Shown one piece after another: positions 7,952-15,603 of a DNA stretch of 38,817 nucleotides. The notes under the pieces were generated by a model, which saw nothing but the letters and a program-made list of their open reading frames with translations, was not told the DNA's origin and ran no database searches. Source of the DNA: Faucicola sp041855445 (GTDB lineage: Bacteria > Pseudomonadota > Gammaproteobacteria > Pseudomonadales > Moraxellaceae). Where the stretch lies: the NCBI GenBank assembly GCA_041855445.1, contig JBHAEG010000043.1, positions 1 through 38,817 on the forward strand. Reading direction: 5' to 3'. The position numbers and the translations under genes are program-made. Numbering within the stretch: the stretch's first letter is position 1; each line of letters starts with the position of its first letter.

Positions 7952-9136
7952 ATGTCAAATTATCAACAAGACACTTTAGATTTAAGCATTGAGTTAATTA
8001 ATCAACCTTCCGTTACTCCTGATGATAAAGACTGTCAAAATATTTTAGTCAGTCGTCTGGAAAAAATCGGTTTTCAACATGAATTTATGTATTTTGGCGA
8101 AAAAAATAGCACAGGACGTGATGCCGAAGTAAAAAATCTGTGGGCAAGACGAGGTAACAGCGAACCTTTATTATGTTTTGCCGGTCATACCGATGTTGTA
8201 CCAACTGGCGATGTAAATAAATGGACAAGTCCACCATTTCAGGCTACTGTGAAAGACGGTTTTTTATATGGGCGAGGCTCTGCAGATATGAAAACGGGCA
8301 TTAGTGCGTTTATCATTGCTGTGGAAAATTTTGTAAAAAAATATCCAGACCATCAAGGTTCTATTGCTTTACTAATTACAGCAGATGAAGAAGGCCCTTC
8401 AATTAATGGCACTGTAAAAGTGGTAGAAACATTACAAGCTCGTCAAGAAAAAATCACTTATTGTTTAGTGGGTGAACCATCAAGTACACATCAATTAGGT
8501 GATGTCATCAAAAATGGTCGGCGTGGCTCATTGGGTGGTATTTTGACTGTCACTGGCAAACAAGGTCATGTTGCCTATCCGCATTTGGCTGTTAATCCAA
8601 TTCATTACGCCATGCCTGCCCTTGCTGAATTATCAGCGACTTGTTGGGATAATGGCAATGCTTATTTTCCAGCAACAAGTATGCAAATTTCTAACATTCA
8701 TGCAGGTACAGGAGCCAACAATGTCATTCCTGCCAATTTATCTGCAGAATTTAACTTTCGTTTTTCGACTGAAACTAGCGAAAGTGAATTAAAAACTAAA
8801 ACCCATGCGATTTTTGATAAATATTTTACAGATGGCAAAGCCAGTTATCATATTGATTGGAAACTATCAGGTAATCCATTTTTAACAGAGCAAGGAGCAT
8901 TAGTATCAGCATGTCAGCAAGCCATTCAACACATTGTAGGAATTGATACGGAATTATCGACTTCAGGCGGTACATCAGATGGACGTTTTATTGCACCAAC
9001 AGGGGCAGAAGTAGTAGAACTGGGCGTTCGTAATGCCACTATTCATCAAGTCGATGAACGGGTTGAGGTAGAAGATTTAGGTAAACTGGCTCAAATTTAC
9101 GAACAAATTCTAATTAATTTATTGGTAAAACAATAA
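7952..9136 (+). CDS. dapE: Succinyl-diaminopimelate desuccinylase
   Basis: Zinc hydrolase that releases LL-diaminopimelate and succinate, in the lysine and peptidoglycan precursor pathway. It belongs to the M20 family and has 394 residues. Metal motifs seen: CFAGHTDVVPTGD (H79, D81), YGRGSADMKTG (about 108-118), TADEEGPSING (about 144-154), GEPSS near 173, and a C-terminal histidine in ATIHQVDERV. Length fits DapE (about 375-390) better than ArgE. It follows the ADP-ribosylglycohydrolase gene by 10 bases and ends before a hairpin. Confidence 0.92.
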   Translation: MSNYQQDTLDLSIELINQPSVTPDDKDCQNILVSRLEKIGFQHEFMYFGEKNSTGRDAEVKNLWARRGNSEPLLCFAGHTDVVPTGDVNKWTSPPFQATVKDGFLYGRGSADMKTGISAFIIAVENFVKKYPDHQGSIALLITADEEGPSINGTVKVVETLQARQEKITYCLVGEPSSTHQLGDVIKNGRRGSLGGILTVTGKQGHVAYPHLAVNPIHYAMPALAELSATCWDNGNAYFPATSMQISNIHAGTGANNVIPANLSAEFNFRFSTETSESELKTKTHAIFDKYFTDGKASYHIDWKLSGNPFLTEQGALVSACQQAIQHIVGIDTELSTSGGTSDGRFIAPTGAEVVELGVRNATIHQVDERVEVEDLGKLAQIYEQILINLLVKQ

Positions 9137-9150
9137 ATCATCATGACTTA

Positions 9151-9186
9151 ATATCCAAATTAATAAAAAAATATTAATTTGGATAT
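9151..9186. terminator. Probable terminator after dapE
   Basis: ATATCCAAATTAAT (9151-9164) and ATTAATTTGGATAT (9173-9186) form a perfect 14-bp stem with an 8-base A-rich loop. The stem is AT-rich and the sequence after it is CATAAAAAATAAAT rather than a T run, so termination may be partial. Confidence 0.5.
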
Positions 9187-9618
9187 CATAAAAAATAAAT
9201 AATAAGAAAAAGTTATGAGTGAGAATTCTTTTTTTTACTTGACTTTAGTGATAAAAACTTAGATGATAGGCACATCTACTGGTCAATAACAAAAATTATC
9301 ATTTTTTGTTATTTGATGAAAAATTAACACAATTCTACCGAATTTGTTAGATAATTATCGCTGAAATTTTTCATCATTGTTGTTGATAATTACATTAAAT
9401 ATTGTTTTAATAGCAGTTTTTAATATTATCAACGGGACTTATCGGTTAGCAAAGACAAGAAGTAGCTATCACATCAAACTATCCATAAATATCATAAATC
9501 AGTCATGTTTGATTTATCTTAATTAATGATGTTATCTATTTTGTCGCTTTGTTATCCCAACTTAAATCCAGATAATTTATAAAAAGACCAGTTTTTGTGG
9601 GACTCAATAAAGAAGGTG
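9187..9618 (+). promoter_or_regulatory. Long leader upstream of ilvB
   Basis: A gene-free stretch of about 430 bases before ilvB. TTGACT (9239-9244) with a weak GATGAT box 17 bases on (9262-9267) is a possible promoter. A perfect 12-bp inverted repeat, TGATGAAAAATT 9314-9325 and AATTTTTCATCA 9365-9376, could fold in the transcript. A small frame at 9526-9582 (MMLSILSLCYPNLNPDNL) has five leucines and one isoleucine in 18 codons, as a leader peptide might, but has no clear Shine-Dalgarno. Control of the ilv operon by attenuation is therefore possible but unproven. Confidence 0.35.
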
Positions 9619-11415
9619 ATGACAGTGACTCAAACCACACATACCCCCAATGCTACTGGGGATAATCAAGCAAGCAAGCAACCTTTGATGTTGTCAGGTG
9701 GCGATATGTTAGTGCAAGCCCTCATTGATGAAGGTGTCAAATATATTTTTGGCTACCCAGGTGGGGCAGTGTTGCATATTTATGATGCGTTATTTAAGCA
9801 AGATAAAATAGAGCATATTTTAGTTCGTCATGAGCAGGCTGCAGGTCATATGGCAGATGCTTATTCTCGAGTGACTGGTGAAACAGGTGTGGTACTTGCT
9901 ACCTCAGGGCCTGGGGCGACCAATACCGTTACGGCAATTGCAACGGCATTTATGGATTCTATTCCGATGGTGGTCATTTCTGGACAGGTACCCTCTAGTT
10001 TGATTGGTGATGATGCTTTCCAAGAAACTGATATGGTGGGTGTATCTCGTCCGATTGTAAAACACAGTTTCCAAGTACGTCACGCCAGTGAAATTCCTGA
10101 AATTGTGCGAAAAGCATTTTATATTGCCAGTTCAGGTCGCCCTGGCCCTGTAGTGATTGATATTCCAAAAGATAAGACTGCACCAAATGAAAAATTTGAA
10201 TATCATTTTCCAGAAACGGTCAGTTTACGCTCATATCAGCCATCGATTAAAGGACATTCAGGGCAAATTCGTAAAGCATTAGAAACGTTGTTATCGGCTA
10301 AACGTCCTGTGTTGTATTCAGGTGGTGGCGTAATTGCCAGTAATGCCAGTGCTGAATTGACAGAGCTTGCTCATTTATTAAATTTACCTGTCACAAATAC
10401 GTTAATGGGGCTTGGGGCATTTCCTGGTTCTGACCGTCAGTTTATTGGTATGTTGGGTATGCACGGTACTTATGAAGCCAATATGACCATGCACCATGCT
10501 GATGTAATTTTGGCAGTTGGAGCAAGATTTGATGACCGAGTCACCAATAATGTAAAAAAATTCTGTCCAAATGCGAAAGTTATTCATATTGATATTGACC
10601 CAGCTTCAATTTCAAAAACTATCAACGCTCATATTCCGATTGTTGGTGATGTTAAAAATGTATTAACAGAAATGTTGGCGAGCATTAAAGAAAATAATAG
10701 TCGTTTAGACCAGTCAGCATTACATGATTGGTGGTCGCAAATTAATGAATGGCGTAAACGTCATGGATTACGATATGGTAGTTCACATACTGATGCCGAA
10801 ATTCATAACATTAAACCACAATATGTTGTTGAACGTTTATATGAATTGACTAAGGGTAAAGCGATTATTACATCAGATGTGGGACAGCATCAAATGTTTG
10901 CAGCGTTATATTATAAATATGACGAGCCTCGTCAATGGTTAAACTCTGGTGGTTTGGGAACGATGGGGGTTGGCTTGCCTTATGCGATGGCGGCAAAACT
11001 TGCCTGTCCAGAAAAAGATGTGGTTTGTATCACAGGTGAAGGCTCAATTCAGATGAACATTCAAGAGTTATCAACTTGTTTACAATATAATCTACCTGTA
11101 AAAATTTTAAATTTAAACAATGCACAGCTTGGCATGGTAAAACAATGGCAAGATATGTTGTATGAAGGACGACATGCTCAATCATATATGAAATCATTGC
11201 CTGATTTTGTCAAATTAGCAGAGGCTTATGGGCATGTTGGTATTAAAATTACAGACCCTGCTAAACTTGATGAACAACTTGCCCAAGCGTTAGCAATAAA
11301 AGATAAATTGGTATTTATTGATGTATATGTGGATAAAGAAGAACATGTTTATCCAATGCAAATAGCAGGGCAGTCAATGCGTGATATGTGGTTAGCCAAA
11401 GGGGAGCGTTGCTAA
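9619..11415 (+). CDS. ilvB: Acetolactate synthase large (catalytic) subunit
   Basis: ThDP enzyme that condenses pyruvate with pyruvate or 2-oxobutyrate, the first common step to valine, leucine and isoleucine. N-terminal GYPGGAVLHIYDALF and RHEQAAGHMADAYSR carry the catalytic glutamate; the ThDP/Mg motif is GEGSIQMNIQELSTCLQYNL near residue 470. Frame and spacing allow a TTG start at 9595, ATG at 9619 or GTG at 9625. The AAGAAGG at 9610-9616 sits only 2 bases before the ATG but 8 before the GTG, so GTG 9625 is also plausible. The stop overlaps the ilvN start by one base. The gene lies after a long leader that may be regulatory. Confidence 0.95.
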   Translation: MTVTQTTHTPNATGDNQASKQPLMLSGGDMLVQALIDEGVKYIFGYPGGAVLHIYDALFKQDKIEHILVRHEQAAGHMADAYSRVTGETGVVLATSGPGATNTVTAIATAFMDSIPMVVISGQVPSSLIGDDAFQETDMVGVSRPIVKHSFQVRHASEIPEIVRKAFYIASSGRPGPVVIDIPKDKTAPNEKFEYHFPETVSLRSYQPSIKGHSGQIRKALETLLSAKRPVLYSGGGVIASNASAELTELAHLLNLPVTNTLMGLGAFPGSDRQFIGMLGMHGTYEANMTMHHADVILAVGARFDDRVTNNVKKFCPNAKVIHIDIDPASISKTINAHIPIVGDVKNVLTEMLASIKENNSRLDQSALHDWWSQINEWRKRHGLRYGSSHTDAEIHNIKPQYVVERLYELTKGKAIITSDVGQHQMFAALYYKYDEPRQWLNSGGLGTMGVGLPYAMAAKLACPEKDVVCITGEGSIQMNIQELSTCLQYNLPVKILNLNNAQLGMVKQWQDMLYEGRHAQSYMKSLPDFVKLAEAYGHVGIKITDPAKLDEQLAQALAIKDKLVFIDVYVDKEEHVYPMQIAGQSMRDMWLAKGERC

Positions 11416-11906
11416 TGAAATATTTAATCTCTGTATTAATAGAAAATGAAGCAGGTTCATTATCTCGTTTAGTTGGCTTATTTTCTCAACGTGGCTATAA
11501 CATTGAAACGTTAAATGTTGCCCCAACTGATGACCCAACTTTGTCACGTTTAACTTTGACCACTGATGCAAATCGTGACAAAATTGAGCAAATTACTAAA
11601 CAGTTGCATAAATTGATTGAAGTCGTTAAAGTAACCAGCTTATCAGATAGTGTACATCTTGAACGTGAACTTATGTTAATTAAAGTTCGAGCAACAGCAA
11701 ATCATCGTGAAGAAATCAAACGTTGTGCTGATATTTTCCGAGCCCAAATCGTTGATGTTACGCCAAATCTTTACACCATTCAAATTGTAGGGGACGCAGA
11801 AAAACTTGATGGGTTTGTCGATATTATGGGCAAAGACCGTATTTTAGAAGTCGTGCGTTCTGGGGTGATTGGTATCGCTCGTGGCGAAAGAACCTTGGCA
11901 GTTTAA
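11415..11906 (+). CDS. ilvN: Acetolactate synthase small (regulatory) subunit
   Basis: Regulatory subunit that stimulates the large subunit and gives valine feedback inhibition. It has 163 residues: an N-terminal ACT domain (MKYLISVLIENEAGSLSRLV, then LFSQRGYNIETLNVAPT) and a C-terminal ACT-like domain. The longer open frame to 11388 lies inside ilvB. The ATG at 11415 shares a base with the ilvB TAA and has GGGGAG (11401-11406) at correct spacing, so it is chosen. Length and IlvH-like sequence mean the symbol ilvH would also be reasonable. Confidence 0.93.
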   Translation: MKYLISVLIENEAGSLSRLVGLFSQRGYNIETLNVAPTDDPTLSRLTLTTDANRDKIEQITKQLHKLIEVVKVTSLSDSVHLERELMLIKVRATANHREEIKRCADIFRAQIVDVTPNLYTIQIVGDAEKLDGFVDIMGKDRILEVVRSGVIGIARGERTLAV

Positions 11907-11946
11907 CGGTAATTTTTAATAGTTTTTTAAACAAAAGGAAACCCTT

Positions 11947-12963
11947 ATGAATATTTACTATGATAAAGATTGTGATTTATCAATCATTCAAGGTAAAAAA
12001 GTTGCAATTATTGGTTATGGCTCACAAGGTCATGCTCATGCCTTAAATTTAAAAGACAGTGGCGTTGATGTGACTGTTGGTTTACGTCAAGGCTCTGGCT
12101 CTTGGAAAAAAGCTGAAAATGCAGGGCTAAAAGTGGCTGAAGTAGAAGAAGCGGTCAAAGATGCTGATTTGGTCATGATTTTAACGCCTGACGAATTTCA
12201 AAAACAGCTATACAATACGGTAATTGAGCCAAATATCAAAGAAGGGGCAACGCTTGCTTTTGCTCATGGTTTTGCCATTCATTATAACCAAGTTATTCCT
12301 CGTAAAGACCTTGATGTTATCATGATTGCTCCAAAAGCACCTGGTCACACTGTGCGTAATGAGTTTGTAAATGGTGGTGGTATTCCTGACCTTATCGCTG
12401 TTTATCAAGACGCATCAGGTCAAGCAAAACAAGTAGCATTATCATACGCATCTGGTGTGGGTGGTGGTCGTTCTGGTATCATCGAAACGACCTTTAAAGA
12501 TGAAACAGAAACTGACTTATTTGGTGAACAAGCAGTTCTTTGCGGTGGTGCGGTTGAATTAGTGAAAATGGGTTTTGAAACCCTTGTTGAAGCTGGTTAT
12601 GCACCAGAAATGGCATATTTTGAATGCTTACATGAGTTAAAATTGATTGTTGATTTAATGTATCAAGGCGGTATTGCTGATATGAATTACTCAATCAGTA
12701 ACAATGCAGAATATGGCGAATATGTGACAGGTTTAGAAGTTATTAATGAACAGTCTCGTGAAGCCATGCGTAATGCCCTAAAACGCATTCAATCAGGTGA
12801 ATATGCCAAAATGTTTATCACCGAAGGCATGACAGGCTATCCTTCAATGACTGCTCGTCGTCGTCAAACGGCAGAACATGAAATTGAGAAAACAGGTGCA
12901 AAATTGCGTGCAATGATGCCTTGGATTACTGCTAGCAAAATCATTGATAAAGAGAAAAACTAA
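11947..12963 (+). CDS. ilvC: Ketol-acid reductoisomerase (NADP+), class I
   Basis: Isomerises and reduces acetolactate or acetohydroxybutyrate with NADPH and Mg2+, the second step of branched-chain amino acid synthesis. The 338-residue size is that of the short class I enzymes. The dinucleotide fold is at VAIIGYGSQGHAHALNLKDS (residues 20-39); IAPKAPGHTVRNEF and the acidic metal-binding residues in KDETETDLFGEQAVLCGG follow. An AAGGAAA Shine-Dalgarno precedes the ATG. It lies 40 bases after ilvN, giving an ilvBNC operon closed by a strong terminator. Confidence 0.96.
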   Translation: MNIYYDKDCDLSIIQGKKVAIIGYGSQGHAHALNLKDSGVDVTVGLRQGSGSWKKAENAGLKVAEVEEAVKDADLVMILTPDEFQKQLYNTVIEPNIKEGATLAFAHGFAIHYNQVIPRKDLDVIMIAPKAPGHTVRNEFVNGGGIPDLIAVYQDASGQAKQVALSYASGVGGGRSGIIETTFKDETETDLFGEQAVLCGGAVELVKMGFETLVEAGYAPEMAYFECLHELKLIVDLMYQGGIADMNYSISNNAEYGEYVTGLEVINEQSREAMRNALKRIQSGEYAKMFITEGMTGYPSMTARRRQTAEHEIEKTGAKLRAMMPWITASKIIDKEKN

Positions 12964-12994
12964 TCCACACATTGTGTGATAAGTTCGCTATAAT

Positions 12995-13033
12995 AACCTT
13001 GCTTGGGTAAAAATTTACTCAAGCAAGGTTTTT
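12995..13033 (+). terminator. Rho-independent terminator of ilvBNC
   Basis: AACCTTGCTTGGGTAA pairs with TTACTCAAGCAAGGTT (one G-U), a stem of about 16 bp with a 4-base loop, followed by TTTTTG. Confidence 0.85.
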
Positions 13034-13076
13034 GTATAAAATTTCGCAGAACTTTCTGCAATAATAAGATTTGACC

Positions 13077-13526
13077 ATGGATTTTTCTTTTTTTTCTAGT
13101 TTTGGTGAACAAATTGACTGGCAAAGTGTTTATCTAATAGGCACGTTTTGCATGGCACTCTTAATTAGCTGTGAAGCCATATCATTAAAAAAACATCAAG
13201 GACAAATACCCAATACCTTGATTTTTCAAATTATTTCATTTTTAGAAATTGCTTGGTTAGTTGCCTCAGGTGTCGTATTATATTACGGCGATTTTAACCA
13301 ATTAGTCAAAGTAGTTCCTGTCGCTTATATTTTATATAGTATGTTCGGCTGGTTCTATGGTAGTTATCTATTAAAAGACCAAGTATTTGATGCAAAAAGC
13401 ATTGAAGATATTAAAATGCCTGTACGCTATGCTGATTATAGTATGAGTTTTTCTGTCGTTATGATATTGACTTGTCTTGGGATTTTTGCAAAATTAATTT
13501 ATTTTGGGGAAATTAAATTTACCTAA
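13077..13526 (+). CDS. Small multi-pass membrane protein of unknown function
   Basis: Encodes 149 residues with four hydrophobic segments (approximately residues 18-35, 52-72, 80-105 and 122-142) and little else; no family is recognised. A TTG two codons upstream would lengthen it slightly; the ATG at 13077 is preferred although the Shine-Dalgarno is poor. Coding is supported by an unbroken frame with neighbour-like codon use and the regular spacing of helices. It lies alone between the ilv terminator and etfBA. It might be a conserved Moraxellaceae protein, but nothing here gives a function. Confidence 0.65.
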   Translation: MDFSFFSSFGEQIDWQSVYLIGTFCMALLISCEAISLKKHQGQIPNTLIFQIISFLEIAWLVASGVVLYYGDFNQLVKVVPVAYILYSMFGWFYGSYLLKDQVFDAKSIEDIKMPVRYADYSMSFSVVMILTCLGIFAKLIYFGEIKFT

Positions 13527-13737
13527 ATGGTAGAAAAAGACGTTATAATGTTATCAACATATAATCATTTACCCAAAATAATGAGTGAAAATTCACATCA
13601 AATGCTTGATTTGTTTTGCTAGTTATCGCAACATAAAGAAAGTAAAATTTTTACTGGGTAGATTAAGTGGATGATAATCATCATATGTTGATTTTTCCAC
13701 ATCATTTTTAAATTTTCACATAACAAACGAGGAACGT

Positions 13738-14487
13738 ATGAAAGCATTAGTCGCTGTTAAGCGTGTAGTTGACCATAATGTTAAAGTTCGTGTAAAAGCG
13801 GATAATACAGGTGTAGATTTGGCAAACGTTAAAATGTCAATTAATCCATTTTGTGAAATTGCTGTTGAAGAAGCAGTACGATTACAAGAAGCAGGCGTTG
13901 TCAGTGAAATCATTGTTGTTTCAATTGGTGCAAAAGAAGCTCAAGAACAACTGCGTGGAGCGATGGCGATTGGAGCAGATAGAGGGATTTTGGTAGAAAC
14001 TAATGATACTGTACGTCCATTGCAAGTAGCAAAAATCTTAAAAAGTGTTGCAGAAGCAGAAGGGGCAGACCTAATTTTACTAGGTAAACAAGCCATTGAC
14101 GATGACAATAATCAAACTGGACAAATGTTGTCTGCATTGATGGGTGTGGGTCAAGGTACATTTGCTTCAAAAGTGGTGGTAGAAAATGGTGAAGCAAAAG
14201 TAACTCGTGAAGTTGATGGTGGTTTACAAACGGTTGCATTATCATTGCCAGCTGTGATTACAACAGATTTACGTTTAAATGAGCCACGTTATGTTAAATT
14301 GCCTAACATCATGAAAGCTAAGAAAAAGCCACTTGATGTGAAAACGCCAGCAGATTTTGGGGTTGATACTGCATCAAACATTCAAGTTATCAAAGTTACC
14401 CCACCAGCAGAGCGTCAAGCAGGTGTAAAAGTTGCATCGGTTGATGAATTGATTGATAAACTAAAAAATGAAGCAAAAGTTATCTAA
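13738..14487 (+). CDS. etfB: Electron transfer flavoprotein beta subunit
   Basis: Soluble AMP-binding half of the EtfAB heterodimer, which takes electrons from acyl-CoA and other dehydrogenases and passes them to ETF-quinone oxidoreductase. It has 249 residues with the family start MKALVAVKRVVDHNVKVRVK, INPFCEIAVEEAVRL, LLGKQAIDDDNNQTGQMLSA and a C-terminal TTDLRLNEPRYVKLPNIMKA. A GAGGA Shine-Dalgarno precedes the ATG. etfA follows after 53 bases. The 211-base upstream gap contains TATAAT at 13545-13550 without a convincing -35 box, and an ATGTT-N3-AACAT dyad at 13550-13562 of unknown meaning. Confidence 0.96.
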   Translation: MKALVAVKRVVDHNVKVRVKADNTGVDLANVKMSINPFCEIAVEEAVRLQEAGVVSEIIVVSIGAKEAQEQLRGAMAIGADRGILVETNDTVRPLQVAKILKSVAEAEGADLILLGKQAIDDDNNQTGQMLSALMGVGQGTFASKVVVENGEAKVTREVDGGLQTVALSLPAVITTDLRLNEPRYVKLPNIMKAKKKPLDVKTPADFGVDTASNIQVIKVTPPAERQAGVKVASVDELIDKLKNEAKVI

Positions 14488-14540
14488 TCATTTCATAGAT
14501 AGTTTTTAGTATAAATTAATCAAATATTAAGGAAAATCTT

Positions 14541-15473
14541 ATGGCAATTTTAGTATATGCAGAGCATGATAATAAAGAGCTTAAAAAAGCAACATTGAAC
14601 ACAGTAACCGCAGCTCAAAAAATTGGTGGTGAAGTGGTTGTATTGGTTGCAGGTTTTGGTTGTGCAGGTGTTGCAGAGCAAGCCTCTAAAGTAGAAGGCG
14701 TGAGCAAGGTTTTATTTGCTGATAATAATGCTTATGAGCATCAATTGGCAGAAAATGTGGCAAGTTTAGTCGTTTCTTTGGCAGATGACTATAGTCACAT
14801 TATCGCTCCAGCAACCACGACAGGTAAAAACTTTATGCCTCGTGTGTCAGCATTATTAGATGTAAACATGGTATCAGATATTACTGCTGTTGTTGATGCA
14901 GAAACGTTTGAGCGTCCGATTTATGCAGGTAATGCGACAGCCACTGTGAAAAACACGGAAGGCAAAAAAGTTATTACTGTGCGTACCACTGCATTTGATG
15001 CGGTAAGTGCGACAGGTGGTTCAGCGATTATTGACAATGTCACGAAAGTTGCTGATGAAGGTAAATCAAAATTTGTTGGCGAAGAGTTAGCAAAATCAGA
15101 CCGTCCAGATTTGACAGCTGCTGAAATCGTTGTGTCAGGTGGTCGTGCTTTAGCCAGCGGTGAAAACTTCAAGCAATATATTGAGCCATTGGTTGATAAA
15201 CTTGGGGCGGCAATGGGTGCATCTCGTGCAGCAGTTGATGCAGGTTATGTGCCAAATGATTTACAAGTTGGGCAAACAGGTAAAATCGTTGCACCGAATT
15301 TATACGTTGCCGTTGGTATTTCTGGTGCTATTCAACATTTGGCAGGCATGAAAGACTCAAAAGTTATTGTTGCAATTAACAATGACCCAGAAGCACCAAT
15401 TTCTCAAGTGGCTGATTATTTCTTAGAAGCGGATTTATTCCAAGCGGTGCCAGAATTAACTAGCAAATTATAA
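14541..15473 (+). CDS. etfA: Electron transfer flavoprotein alpha subunit
   Basis: FAD-binding half of EtfAB, 310 residues. The C-terminal FAD domain is clear: VVSGGRALASGENF near 195, LGAAMGASRAAVDAGYVPND near 223, QTGKIVAPNLYVAVGISGAI near 245 and VIVAINNDPEAPI near 277. The N-terminal part matches the alpha-subunit fold (MAILVYAEHDNKELKKATLN). An AAGGAAAA Shine-Dalgarno precedes the ATG. It forms an operon with etfB and ends at a hairpin terminator. No ETF-QO gene is in the window. Confidence 0.96.
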   Translation: MAILVYAEHDNKELKKATLNTVTAAQKIGGEVVVLVAGFGCAGVAEQASKVEGVSKVLFADNNAYEHQLAENVASLVVSLADDYSHIIAPATTTGKNFMPRVSALLDVNMVSDITAVVDAETFERPIYAGNATATVKNTEGKKVITVRTTAFDAVSATGGSAIIDNVTKVADEGKSKFVGEELAKSDRPDLTAAEIVVSGGRALASGENFKQYIEPLVDKLGAAMGASRAAVDAGYVPNDLQVGQTGKIVAPNLYVAVGISGAIQHLAGMKDSKVIVAINNDPEAPISQVADYFLEADLFQAVPELTSKL

Positions 15474-15507
15474 TGATTTACTGAGTAAATTATAATTTTG
15501 TATTGAG

Positions 15508-15547
15508 CCTCTAAAGTTGAAAAATGACTTTAGGGGTTTTATTTTTT
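15508..15547 (+). terminator. Terminator of etfBA
   Basis: CCTCTAAAGT (15508-15517) and ACTTTAGGGG (15527-15536) form a 10-bp stem with one U-G pair, followed by TTTTATTTTTTT. Confidence 0.8.
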
Positions 15548-15563
15548 TAGCTGTTTTTATAAA

Positions 15564-15586
15564 ATTATGCAATAATATAACATATC
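15564..15586. promoter_or_regulatory. Probable Zur box upstream of znuD
   Basis: GCAATAATATAAC at 15569-15581 matches the gammaproteobacterial Zur core GTTATAATATAAC at 11 of 13 positions; flanks ATTAT and ATATC also resemble the consensus flanks. It lies 18 bases before the chosen znuD start, a good place for zinc-dependent repression. The consensus is from established knowledge; the site has not been tested. Confidence 0.6.
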
Positions 15587-15603
15587 AATTTTTAGGAAAA
15601 GTT

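Noticed and set aside
13545..13567. TATAAT and ATGTT-N3-AACAT dyad upstream of etfB considered as promoter plus Zur-type site
   Set aside because: No -35 box at proper spacing and a poor, asymmetric match to the Zur core; no reason for zinc control of etfBA.
15517..15603. Upstream extension of the znuD frame
   Set aside because: It runs through the etfA terminator and the Zur box, and would place 29 residues before the signal peptide.
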